A stretch of 64,000 nt of DNA from Bradysia coprophila (Eukaryota > Arthropoda > Insecta > Diptera > Sciaridae), in NCBI RefSeq assembly GCF_014529535.1, contig NW_023503409.1:2418390-2482389 (forward strand). Direction: 5' to 3'. The notes below the pieces were generated by a model. The model was not told the DNA's origin. It did not search any database and saw only the letters and a program-made list of their open reading frames with translations. The position numbers and the translations under genes are program-made. The stretch's first letter is position 1, and each line of letters starts with the position of its first letter. Below are positions 48,349 through 64,000 of this stretch, in pieces.

Positions 48349-50184
48349 AAAACAACAACAAAATCAGGCACTGCAAATTACTTCGTCGTTTGTGGGCAGG
48401 AAAAAGCTACTTTCCTACGGATTATAAAATACAAAGCACTCTGACAAGATGTTAAGTTGAAACACTGAAGTAAAAGTTACAAGGTAGGTCGATAGAAATG
48501 GATGAATTTTTAGCTGTAGAAACAATCTGAAAATCTGTTTTTTCTCATCTAAGTTGAGAATTTTAGGCTGTTCTTTGAGTGAGTCGGTATCACATAAAAA
48601 AATAGAATTCTGGTAAACTCTAGGATGAACTTGACATAAGTCAATCTATTTAGCGTATGTCTAGTTTCTTTCTATATTTTTAAATGTAAAAGTTTCTAAT
48701 TGACTGTCGGCTACAATGTATGAAGGCGAAAACATTATTCCTAATTTAATTACCCGTGAAATTTAGTACTTCTGTAATATTTCATTGATGTTCAAATTGA
48801 TAATAAAAATGTTCAAAACATGTATGTTATATCGTATCGTATGCATGATATAAATTGAGTTAAGCAAACTCAAAGCTCCACAGGTTCTCAATTGACCATC
48901 GTTCCTACAGCATTTGGGACAAAGTTTCAAGTAGCTGTCAGTACTGATTCGAAAATGGTCTGGCAATACTGTCAAACAGCTGTGAAACTTTAGAGCAGAG
49001 GCAAAAAGGTGGAAAAAGGTCAAGAGAACCACTCAAATATAATTAAATTACCGCGAATTATCGACGATAATTTTGGTGAATTATGGTGAATACACAAGTA
49101 GATACAAGTTTCGAATTATCGCGTCTGGTTTTTTTGTTGACGACCTTGTAGGATGGGTCGATTTGGGCCCATACTAATAAATTGCATGTAAAACACTTGT
49201 TTCACTTCGAAGTAGTTGAATCACTGGCAAGCCTTTTTTTCTTCATCAAAAATAGCAGAGCACCTTTTATTAGTTGAAACGGTAAACTCATTTTTTGCGG
49301 AATGCAGAATGTGCATTAACTATTGTCGAAATCCTCTAAAAATTATTATCAATTATCGAAAATAGGTAATACAAAACGAGCAACACAACGACGTTGCAAG
49401 AAATAAGAAATTCATCAAACGAAGAACAGAAAAAATTGACCGCCATAGATAGTATTTCTTCTTCTGTTGTGTGTGTTTTTTTTAAAGATTATTTCTAACT
49501 CACCATGTTAATGCGACGAACTAGCAGTTGAAACTAAAATTAAATTATAAGTCTTAATCAACGATTGATATCTCTAAATGAGTAAAGTGCGACTGTTACG
49601 CTTCAAATGATGAAGACAGTGATAAAATTATTAGCTAAGAGTATCTCGGTACAGTGTAAAACTTATCGTGATAGGGTTAAAGTCGTTAAAGTTTCTAGTA
49701 CCTGTTTTTTTATCAAATATGTTCGCACACATTGCAGTGTAGTGTAGAGCAGTGTAAAATCAATTTCTTAGCTAGAAACATTGGTTCTTCAGTATCTTTA
49801 ATTCGAATGAGAACATTGCAGTCGGACTTCCAAGTGGGAGGGTGTATTGTATTATACTTAACAGGCACACGATATTGGCTTAATGAGAAAATAATAACAA
49901 ATTATGCTTGCATAAAACGTTCAGTTTATCCCACTTGAAGCTCGTTCGAACTGGTGGGTTCTTAGAGAGACTTTCAGAAAGTTTTTAGAATTCTTAACAT
50001 GTTTTGGACAGATTTCCATTCTTTGTTAGGGTCACCATTTTGTAATAACCAAGTTTCTACCATTTAAAAAATGTCTTTGAACATGGTTATCCACGCCATT
50101 AGTCGTATAAATTTATCCGTCAGAGAGAGCTTTTTTCTCCTTTGCTGCGATCTGTCAGTTTTTCTATTTTGCGATTTAGTATGG
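48349..50184. other. Gene-poor AT-rich stretch
   Basis: No supported gene. Frames at 48763-49032 and 49732-49938 lack pattern. Confidence 0.4.
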
Positions 50185-50428
50185 AAATGAAAACTAAAAT
50201 TGAGATATCTTTGCTGTTTTAAGTGGTTTTTCATATTTTTTTGGACCAAAATGTTTTAAAGTGTGTTTGGAATCGATTGACATTAACAAAATAATAAAAT
50301 AGAAAAAAATATTTTAACACAATCTGTTAATGTCAATCGATTCCAAACACACTTTAAAACATTTTGGTCCAAAAAAATATGAAAAACCACTTAAAACAGC
50401 AAAGATACCTCAATTTTAGTTTTCATTT
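50185..50428. repeat. Near-perfect 104-bp palindrome
   Basis: The left arm 50185-50288 and right arm 50325-50428 are inverted copies with one visible difference (GAGATATC against GAGGTATC). The loop between them is 36 bp and AT-rich. There are no obvious target duplications. Given the near identity of the arms it is recent or maintained by gene conversion. Confidence 0.8.
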
Positions 50429-50900
50429 ATTGTCAAAATAAGAATTCAGAAAGATATAAGATATGTTAAGTTCATAGTGAGAAAAAATTGGGAGAACGAG
50501 AATTGGCACACGCAAAGGTTCGGCTGAATCAAGAATTTGAATACTTTGGGCTACTTATAGGTTTTTATCAATAATGTCAAATACAACATTGCTTGATTCA
50601 TCATCGATAATCATTATGTCTGCTTTAAAGGGCAAATATAGTTGGTTCACGATATCGTTCTCCAAATTGAATTTTTGGCGGTTAGTTTTTCAACATGTTG
50701 TAAAACGAATTATCTCACACAGAGGACTACGAATATCACTCATCGTACACGCGCGCATTTTTGACATAAAAATATAGAATCAGCTGATTCCTCATTTAAT
50801 CATTTTTTTTCTTTGTTTTGTAAACAATTTATTCTCGGTATACACCGTATATACCCAATTTTATTAAGCACTTTTTACCCACTAAAATAGAGCACCAACC
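50429..50900. other. Upstream region of ADCK5
   Basis: From about 50630 it matches the left copy of the duplication (43670-43937). It carries GAATCAGCTGATTC (near 50777), an imperfectly symmetric block kept in both copies. No gene. Confidence 0.4.
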
Positions 50901-53238
50901 ATGAATATTATGGTAAGCTTAGAAGATGCTTTCGGATCACGGTGTTTTTGCTATAGGTTTAATAAGCCAATGATATTAATCTTTTCTGTAGTTGAAAAAT
51001 GTTTGCAATGCAGCTCTCTGCGAACTGCCTCTGTATTTGAGTAATCTTAAAATAATCCATAATCGCTTCCACACTACATGCTGCTTCAATCTAATTAAAT
51101 TATTAATTTCTTGTTTTATTTGCCAGTTGCGATTTCACGTCTTACGCCAATCAAAGAGTGTGATAGAAAGGACTAGAAGTAATGCGCTGTATTCTTCAAT
51201 TTCCAATGAACAGCATAAAGGAGCTTACTACTTTCGTAAATATGCGATCCGTTTAGCTTATACATCACTTGGCGTCGGCGTCACATACGATGCGTTTAAC
51301 GCATTTCAAACAATTAGTAGTATCAATCGCTTCGTGAGGTCTCTAAATATCGCAGTAAGAAATTCGTTTGACTATTCGTACAATCTGTACGGGCTGTCAG
51401 AAGAGTCTCCGGGCTACGATGAGGTTCGAGTCTATATACTCTGTTGTTTGAAAGTGAAACTATAACAATGTCTCGTTTTCAAGATTATCAAAGTCATCCA
51501 CTTAAGATGCGCAAATCGAATATTGGAAGGTTGTATGAAAAATGGTGGACTTTATATCAAAATTGGACAAGGTGTATCGGCAATCAATCACATATTACCA
51601 AAGGAATACACCAATACATTGAAGAAGTTAGAGGTTCGATAATTTTCGTCTTGAACACAAATCATAAATTACAATAATCCAATTCAATAACAGAATCAGT
51701 GCCTTGAACGCAAGCCAGATGAAGTGAAACAACTGTTTATGGCTGACTTTGGTCAACTACCCGAGGAAGTGTTCTCCGAGTTTGATTACAAACCTATAGC
51801 TGCTGCTAGTCTTGCCCAAGTTTTCAAAGCAAAAACAAAAGACGGACAAGATGTTGCAGTGAAAGTTCAGTACATCGATTTAAAGAAACGTTTTTCTGGT
51901 GACTGCGGTACAATTATGTTTCTACTCACTTTGGCGAAGAAAGTGCACAAAAATTTTGATTTTACTTGGACACTGAAGGAGCTTCGGACTGATCTAGAGC
52001 AAGTACGTAGATGAACTCTTCCACTTGTAGCGATTGACTCATGAGTTCCTACGAATTCCTCACTCAATGAAATATGTTCTCTTCTCAATGAACGATAGTC
52101 AAAAGGCTTTGAATAACATTTCTTTCAATCCATAGGAGCTCGATTTTATAAATGAAGGAAAAAATGCCGAACGATGTTCTAGAGACCTGCAACACTTGGA
52201 TTACCTTTATGTACCGAAAGTTTTATGGGAATACACCAATTCGGTAATTCTGTTTGATCTACATTACTATGCGCAATTGGTAACCATTGAAACTATTTTA
52301 CAGCGAATTCTGACAGCCGAATGGATTGACGGCTACAAAATAACGGACATTGAGTCCATACGTAGTGACAGATTTCCGATTAAAGAAGTCGACAAAAAAC
52401 TGTTCAACATTTTCGCGGAACAAATTTTTAACTCTGGCTTTGTGCACGCGGACCCCCACCCAGGAAATGTATTTTTGCGCAAAAATAAAAAGGGAAAACT
52501 GCAAATTGTACTGCTGGATCATGGATTGTATGAACATATGCCACAGAAACTTCGTCGGTCCTTGTGTCAATTTTGGGAAGCAATCGTATTGAAGGATAGA
52601 GTTAAGATGCAAAAGTATGCCAATGAACTTAATGTGCAAGGTAAACCGAGATTATTTGCTTTTCTGGGATCGTCTGAACGAAATGCCTTTTCTGTTTTCG
52701 AATGTAAAGATTATGAAAAATTGGCTGAAATTCTATTGCAACGTCCAGTAGAATTCAATACCAGACAAGTTTCAACTGCATTGACTGACAAAGAACTTGC
52801 TTATCTACAAGAAATGGCTAAGAAGCAATTCGACATAGTTCTGAAAACGTTGAGACAAATGCCGAAAAATATGCTATTCGTGGTGAGGTAAGTCGAAAGT
52901 GTTTTTTTTTTCTTCAATCCTTACGTGTCAGATGGGATCGATTCACGATGTTTGCTAATTCCAGGAACCTAAACACCGTACGTGCAATAGCTCGAAATCA
53001 TGGTGATCCGCTGGACCGGCCGAAACATATGGCTCGATACGCTCAATATTGCTTGTACAAACACGACAGAGGATTATTTTCATACTTCAAATGGATCTTA
53101 CGGCGATTTCAATTCGAATTTCATTTGTTTCGAAGCAGCATGCAATTTTGGTTCATCGAATGTTACTTGAAGCTGTTCAATCGCGATAAGTCGAACGAAA
53201 TTCTTAATATGATGAATGCTGGACTGGATGATGCGTAA
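50901..53238 (+). CDS. Adck5: ADCK5-like atypical (UbiB/ABC1) kinase
   Basis: Eight exons: 50901-50912, 50992-51423, 51484-51633, 51694-52002, 52136-52243, 52304-52640, 52710-52887 and 52965-53238, giving 599 residues. Blocks match human ADCK5: [47 protein letters not shown] (the alanine-rich loop, about 228-246), [10 protein letters not shown] (K255), [22 protein letters not shown] (H385 to N392) and LLDHGLY (D409). The UbiB hallmarks are all present. Family members sit in mitochondria and relate to coenzyme-Q kinases; the N-terminal 60 residues are basic and hydrophobic, fitting import. Intron 6 (69 bp, a multiple of three, stop-free) could be read through, adding 23 residues; splicing it gives [17 protein letters not shown], as in human. 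The gene is tail-to-tail with eIF2B-gamma, with a 69-bp gap. Confidence 0.92.
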
Positions 53239-53307
53239 AATAAAGGAACAGCACGGGTGTTTTTTTGTCAACGAAACCATTTTTCATTCAATGAAACTAC
53301 AATATTC

Positions 53308-55194
53308 TTATTCAATTTCCATGAATCCATCGGCATTGGTCAAATGAACTCTTTCGCTTTTCGTATCCGTTGCTACGATATAGTTGGGCCCGATAAGGCA
53401 CGACTTCAAAATCGATCCGGACTTAATGACAACATTGTCACACACAATACAACTTTCGAGGACGACCCTGAAATCACGAAAATGGAAGTAAGCTCGAGGA
53501 ATGAAAGTGAGTCAATCTGAACTGACCTCTCCTCAATGACGACTCCGTTCATCAAAACACTGTCCGATATTCGAACTTTTTCAATTATTTGACAATTGCG
53601 TCCTAGAACCGAATTCTTCAATGAAGTCTTCTCCGCAATTACCGTACCATCACCGACAGCACATTCGACAATTTGTGTTGATTTAATGGTAGCGTTCGGT
53701 GAAATTAACGATAGACCTTTACCATCGAACAGTTGAGTCCATATTTTGATAATCTTTAAAGAAATGAAAATTTCAGCTCAAGTGGTTCGTCGTTTAGCGT
53801 TATGCGGCGTTGTCATTACAGACCTTTTGGTTGATTGCATAGTAATTCTGTGTAGTGTTCACCCGTGTACCGAACATATCGGATGGTAGTTTAGATGCAA
53901 AACATCTAATCGTATCACCATTGTATGCACGTTTGCTTGGTGTATCGGTATACAGAGTAGTGTTGTCGACTTTTTCTTCTAGTTCAGATCGTGTAAAACA
54001 CTGTAAGGTGAAATGAACACAAAATGAGTAAAAATGCAAAGTTAACCAGGGGCGAATCGGGGAGGATTTGTTGCCATCCATCTCCACTTACATTAAAAAT
54101 TTCATCCACCTTCATGTTGGCGTTAATAACCGATGTCAGTTTGTCATGTTCTCCGAGAACACTTGCACGTGAACTTTGCTTTTTCACAATGTACGGTAAG
54201 AGTTCACCTTTGAGCGTTGAAAATCCGTCAGTCTGTAAAGCAATTAGTGTTTTGTAATCTGGTACATCATACAGCTCATACCATTTTCGTTCTATACCTG
54301 AATCAGAAAGTCAACAACCCACTTCTTCAATATGTAAACATGAGCGTCACACAGCCGAGTATGGATACAAACTTGTTCCTTATTACGTAACAAATGTCCA
54401 GACAAAGACAGAGTCTCCTCGTAGTCACTAGTCGATGACAAGAGTAACAGTCTTCCGGACGGTTCATGTATTCCGATGAGGTCGCGTTCTGGCAAATTCA
54501 AATTGATCGTACGTGACGAAGTGATTGTAAATAGAGAACTTAAGTACCTGGAATCAGTTTCGTTTTCGGACCAGGCACGACAACGTCTCCTTCTAATCCA
54601 CCCTTTACCATCAATGCAGTCACTGATGCATTATGATTTCGAAACAAATCAAATAGGTTGAATAGATTGCAATTGGTTATGGTGTCGCACGATACAACCA
54701 ACAGATCGTGTTTTAGCCTGAAATCGTTGAGATATCATCTTGATTATCTTCTCGCATTCTGCTGAGTATGATCACTTACTTGTCCCGAATGTGTTTCAAC
54801 GAATCGGCCGTTCCAAAATCTTGATCCGATGGAATCGTTTGAAAATCTAATTTGATGTTAAGTGGAATCTTATCCAAAGCCTGTTGGATTTCGTGCTTTT
54901 GACCTTCTTGCACAATTACGATTGCATCTGAAATTTTTTGGATTTTTTTTATAAGAAGAATTTAGCTAAAGAATTGCTTCGTTCGTAGTTTTTCACTTAG
55001 TTTGCAGTGGAAGTGGATTAAATTTGAGATCTAGTACCTCCAAATCCGTGTCTTGATAACATTTGCAGAGGATAAAATATCATTGGATATGGTCCTACGG
55101 GAAGCAAACACTTCGGCCGTCCGCCAGCAATTTCGGTCATTCTACTCCCGCGGCCACCAGCCAAAACGATAGCTTGTAATTCGACGTAGACCAT
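53308..55194 (-). CDS. eIF2Bgamma: Translation initiation factor eIF2B subunit gamma
   Basis: Eight exons: 55194-55038, 54927-54780, 54717-54548, 54488-54298, 54232-54092, 54000-53824, 53753-53527 and 53467-53308, giving 456 residues (human 452). The N-terminal nucleotidyltransferase-like domain starts LQAIVLAGGRGSRMTEIAGG and PKCLLPVGPYPMIFYPLQML, with DFGTADSLKHIRDK and VVSCDTIT. RDLIGIHEPSGRLLLLSS, DAHVYILKKWVVDFL and FSTLKGELLPYIVKKQ follow. The C-terminal left-handed beta-helix repeats include NSVLGRNCQIIEKVRISDSV, LMNGVVIEE and SCLIGPN. With epsilon, gamma joins the catalytic half of the eIF2B complex that recharges eIF2 with GTP and is the target of the integrated stress response. It shares an upstream region of about 750 bp head-to-head with SmD1. 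Confidence 0.95.
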
Positions 55195-55947
55195 TTTAAA
55201 AATTTAACAAAATTTCTAATTTTAAAATCAATTTGCATCAGCACACACAACTGTTTTGGTAAATGTCAACACACCGTACACTCTACTCCACGGTGGTCAA
55301 GTGTCAAAATTGTCAAAAAGAAATGTTAGGAGCAATCGGTAAAGTAAGGTTTGTGCGGTGTGAGTTTTTTGAAAACAACTAGGGTTTTACTGCTGACAGA
55401 TTTGACCGTAATTCTTGAATTTCAACAGTCGTTGAAAATGATGAATTGGGAATGGTAACTGTTTCGAATAGGAATAAATTTCCGAAATATTACCGATTTC
55501 AATAGAAATGTCTTTAGTTAACTTCATGCATGCGAAAACTATAGAGTGTTATGATGAAAGAGAAGAAGATATTTTGACAAGTACCCCAAGGCAAGTTAAA
55601 ATAAACTGGTCTTCTGTCCTCTCGCTCTTAACGTACCACGTTGATAGAGAAGCAAATACTTTGACAAGTACCCCAAGGCAAGTTATAATAACTAGTCTTC
55701 GGTTTTCTCGCTCTGATCATAACAGTCTATTGTGCGGTTGCTCCGGTTGCTCTACTTTGCCGTTTGTGGCGGTTCATATCGTTCGTTTTGTGACATCTTG
55801 TATAATGCGCGTTCTTTCATTATTATTTGCCAATGAATGTTTTGCCGGATTATAAACAAAATTATTGAATCAATTGTGTATTAAGTGAGGATCCAAAGAG
55901 TGAACTATTATTTTTAAAATTGCGTTCATCTTCGTTCGGTTGCAAAT
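55195..55947. promoter_or_regulatory. Head-to-head intergenic region of eIF2B-gamma and SmD1, with a direct repeat
   Basis: Two housekeeping genes start outward from this 753-bp stretch, so it should hold both promoters. A direct repeat of about 55 bp (TTGACAAGTACCCCAAGGCA at 55574 and 55661, period 87) lies inside it. A related piece (GACAAGTACCGTATAATGA) is near 60263. The 115-codon frame at 55508-55855 arises from this repeat and looks non-coding. Confidence 0.5.
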
Positions 55948-56450
55948 ATGAAACTTGTAAGGTACAGTGCATCCAATAGTCTGCATTAAACAAACAAAAC
56001 TCGCAATCGTTTAGACGTTACCTAACCTAAAAACGTTTAACTTCCAGATTTCTTATGAAATTGAGCCATGAAACGGTCACAATTGAATTGAAAAATGGTA
56101 CACAAGTACACGGTACAATAACCGGTGTCGATGTTGCCATGAATACGCATCTGAAAGCCGTTAAAATGACCATCAAGAATCGGGATCCAGTGCAGCTGGA
56201 AAGTTTGAGCATTCGTGGTAACAATATTCGGTACTACATTCTGCCCGACAGTTTACCATTGGAAACACTGCTGATCGATGACACACCAAAGTCAAAAGCT
56301 AAAAAGAAAGATGCAGCTCGTGCCGGTGCACAGAGAGGTGGACGAGGTCGCGGAACGAGGGGCGGACGTGGTGGTCCACGCGGAAGAGGAGGAAGAGGCG
56401 GAATGGGTGGTATGGGCAGCGGACGAGGACATGGTGGACCGAGACGTTAA
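55948..56450 (+). CDS. SmD1: Small nuclear ribonucleoprotein Sm D1
   Basis: Two exons, 55948-55961 (only MKLV plus two bases) and 56048-56450, giving 138 residues. The Sm fold is complete: [39 protein letters not shown], and the Sm2 motif [20 protein letters not shown]. The C-terminal tail is a long glycine-arginine stretch ([12 protein letters not shown] type), about 15-20 residues longer than in human (119 residues in all). It is a substrate for symmetric dimethylation in this family. SmD1 is part of the heptameric ring on U1, U2, U4 and U5 snRNAs. The tiny first exon with the intron after MKLVR is typical of this gene. Confidence 0.96.
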
Positions 56451-57277
56451 GAAATTCTTATTCCAACACTTGAAAGTTCTTTACAGACTTTAATGGATAT
56501 GTGAAAGTGAAGTTGAATTATATTTTGAATCAAAATGCTAATTTTTCATGATTCAGAAGTGTATTCGTATAAAAATACAGCAAACAAGAAAAAAAATTGG
56601 TAAAAAATATTGAAAGTCTTTGATTTCATTGCAATCGTCTGCTAAGTCGAAGATATTTTAGTTATTGGATTGAACAGAAATCGCCTTAAATGTTAACAAA
56701 ATGCTAGAATAGTAGAAATAGTAGAAATTGGTTCGGTAATGTGACTCTCATTTGGATGTATTTGATCGAACGTCTGATTTGAAAAGCTTGTGCCGAACGG
56801 AATATTACATTTTCTATACCTTCCATCAATGTTTCCAAATACAAATTTTGTTAGAATCTTCAAAGTTTGTTCTGTTTATCGAAACAGATAAGACGTTTTT
56901 CAAATTTCGAGAAGAAGTTACTTCAAGTTTAAATTGGAGAAGAAAATCCCAACCTTTGGTTTTATGAACGACTCTTTACAATAAACAAAATATCTTTAAT
57001 CCAAAATCAAATTGAATTCCTTGAGAAATAAATTTAGAGGCCAGCAAAGCTGCTCACAGAACCTTAAAAATTTTTACAACTAATGGTGGCTTAAGACAAG
57101 ACAGAATCAGTGTGCCATCATTTAACACAAAGTCCACAAACGACCAAATCAAACTTTCTTCTATTTCTTTCTCTTTCGACGACGACAACTCAACAAACAC
57201 CACATTCTCTGACTCATATGTATTTCATCTAATGACATCCTTCCACACAATTTTCGACATTCATAATACGTTGTAAT
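56451..57277. other. Gap between SmD1 and the CCDC167-like gene
   Basis: Contains the SmD1 3' UTR (poly-A-type signals around 56570-56600) and, further on, the 3' UTR of the minus-strand gene. No other gene is seen. Confidence 0.4.
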
Positions 57278-57634
57278 CTACGCTCCATAGATCATCACAT
57301 ACACACCATATATTAAGAAGCATGCAAACACAAGGCTGGCAGTCAAGGCGAATGACTTGGAGTTTTCCTTGTGTAAATCGGCTAGCAGATCCTTGTTGGT
57401 GCTCAAAAGTTTTTTGATTTCGTTGATTTCGGTTTCCATTATTTTACGCTTATCGTCCATAAGATTTGGAGACTTCAAACTGGTCTCCAGTAGTTCGATT
57501 CTCAGCATGAGTTGTTCAATGGTATCATTCGCATTTGAAATCTGAGTTGAAGTTCGGTGGTAAATTCGGTTTTATTGAGAAAAATGGTGAAACTTTACTT
57601 GTTCTTGAATGGGACAATTCTTCTTGGAAAACAT
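57278..57634 (-). CDS. CCDC167-like small coiled-coil membrane protein
   Basis: Two exons, 57634-57599 and 57541-57278, joined in phase 0, giving 99 residues; human CCDC167 has 97. The protein starts MFSKKNCPIQEQISN. It has a coiled coil (about residues 14-72, including LMLRIELLETSLKSPNLM and MDDKRKIMETEINEIKKLLS). It ends with one membrane segment (about 77-96, FALTASLVFACFLIYGVYVM) next to a four-residue tail, which fits a tail-anchored protein. The layout (short N-terminus, coiled coil, C-terminal anchor, total length) matches CCDC167. Primary identity is low, so the call rests on architecture and the KEN/NS(K)SFAL junction. Confidence 0.7.
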
Positions 57635-63976
<6,342 letters not shown>

Positions 63977-64000
63977 TCACTTAATATTAAGCAACTCGGG

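Larger units (their letters stand above)
44735..51462. repeat. Segmental duplication, right copy
   Basis: The right unit, with the same order as the left. It is about 2 kb longer because 47110-50630 has no counterpart of the same size in the left copy. That extra part contains an unrecognised gene candidate and a near-perfect palindrome. Confidence 0.7.

Noticed and set aside
48005-48427. 140-codon plus-strand frame
   Set aside because: Antisense to the better-patterned minus-strand frame at 47998-48345; its hydrophobic translation is the expected shadow of a charged protein.
55508-55855. 115-codon plus-strand frame upstream of SmD1
   Set aside because: Generated by an 87-bp direct repeat in a promoter region (LTSTPRQV appears twice); no family resemblance.

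Overview
The window looks like AT-rich insect nuclear DNA, most likely from a nematoceran (lower) dipteran. Evidence: compact genes whose introns are mostly about 50-70 bp with GT-AG ends, insect-type families (a cuticular chitin-binding protein, a DUF1091-like protein), and dense short inverted-repeat elements. The species assignment is inference; no rRNA or mitochondrial marker is present. Gene structures below were built by hand from splice signals, reading phase and remembered family sequences. No database search was run.

Layout. 0-10 kb: tail of a chitin-binding protein gene, a 955-bp fold-back element and long gene-poor DNA. 10-18.4 kb: a 2-oxoglutarate/Fe(II) dioxygenase, a decayed LINE, and Fbxw5. 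20-21.5 kb: three members of one MITE family. 21.7-26.3 kb: Rint1 (12 exons) and Chrac-16. 26.4-29.2 kb: a young LTR element with two identical 242-bp LTRs, inserted about 200 bp upstream of Chrac-16. 29.5-36.5 kb: two zinc-finger genes, a TIR element carrying a 5S-rRNA-like promoter block, a DUF1091-like gene, and a hAT-type element inserted in a zinc-finger exon. 38-39.3 kb: a carbohydrate sulfotransferase with one frameshift. 39.9-51.5 kb: a tandem segmental duplication. Each copy carries a gene related to the CCA-adding enzyme TRNT1 followed by ADCK5. ADCK5 is cut off in the left copy and complete in the right copy. 53-57.7 kb: a tight housekeeping cluster of eIF2B-gamma, SmD1 and a CCDC167-like gene. 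57.7-63.8 kb is gene-poor. The last 200 bp hold one exon of NUDT21 (CFIm25).

Most interesting: the two TRNT1-like genes keep complete, correctly spliced reading frames of 417 and 431 codons, yet both have lost the residues that define nucleotidyltransferase activity (the GG motif, the DxD metal ligands, the RRD motif). Conserved frames with an eroded active site suggest a protein reused for another job. Second are the element carrying a 5S-like block and the repeat array inside the young LTR element.

The genes do not form a pathway. They are ordinary insect single-copy genes (translation initiation, splicing, Golgi-ER tethering, chromatin, ubiquitin ligase, mitochondrial UbiB-type kinase) separated by mobile-element debris.
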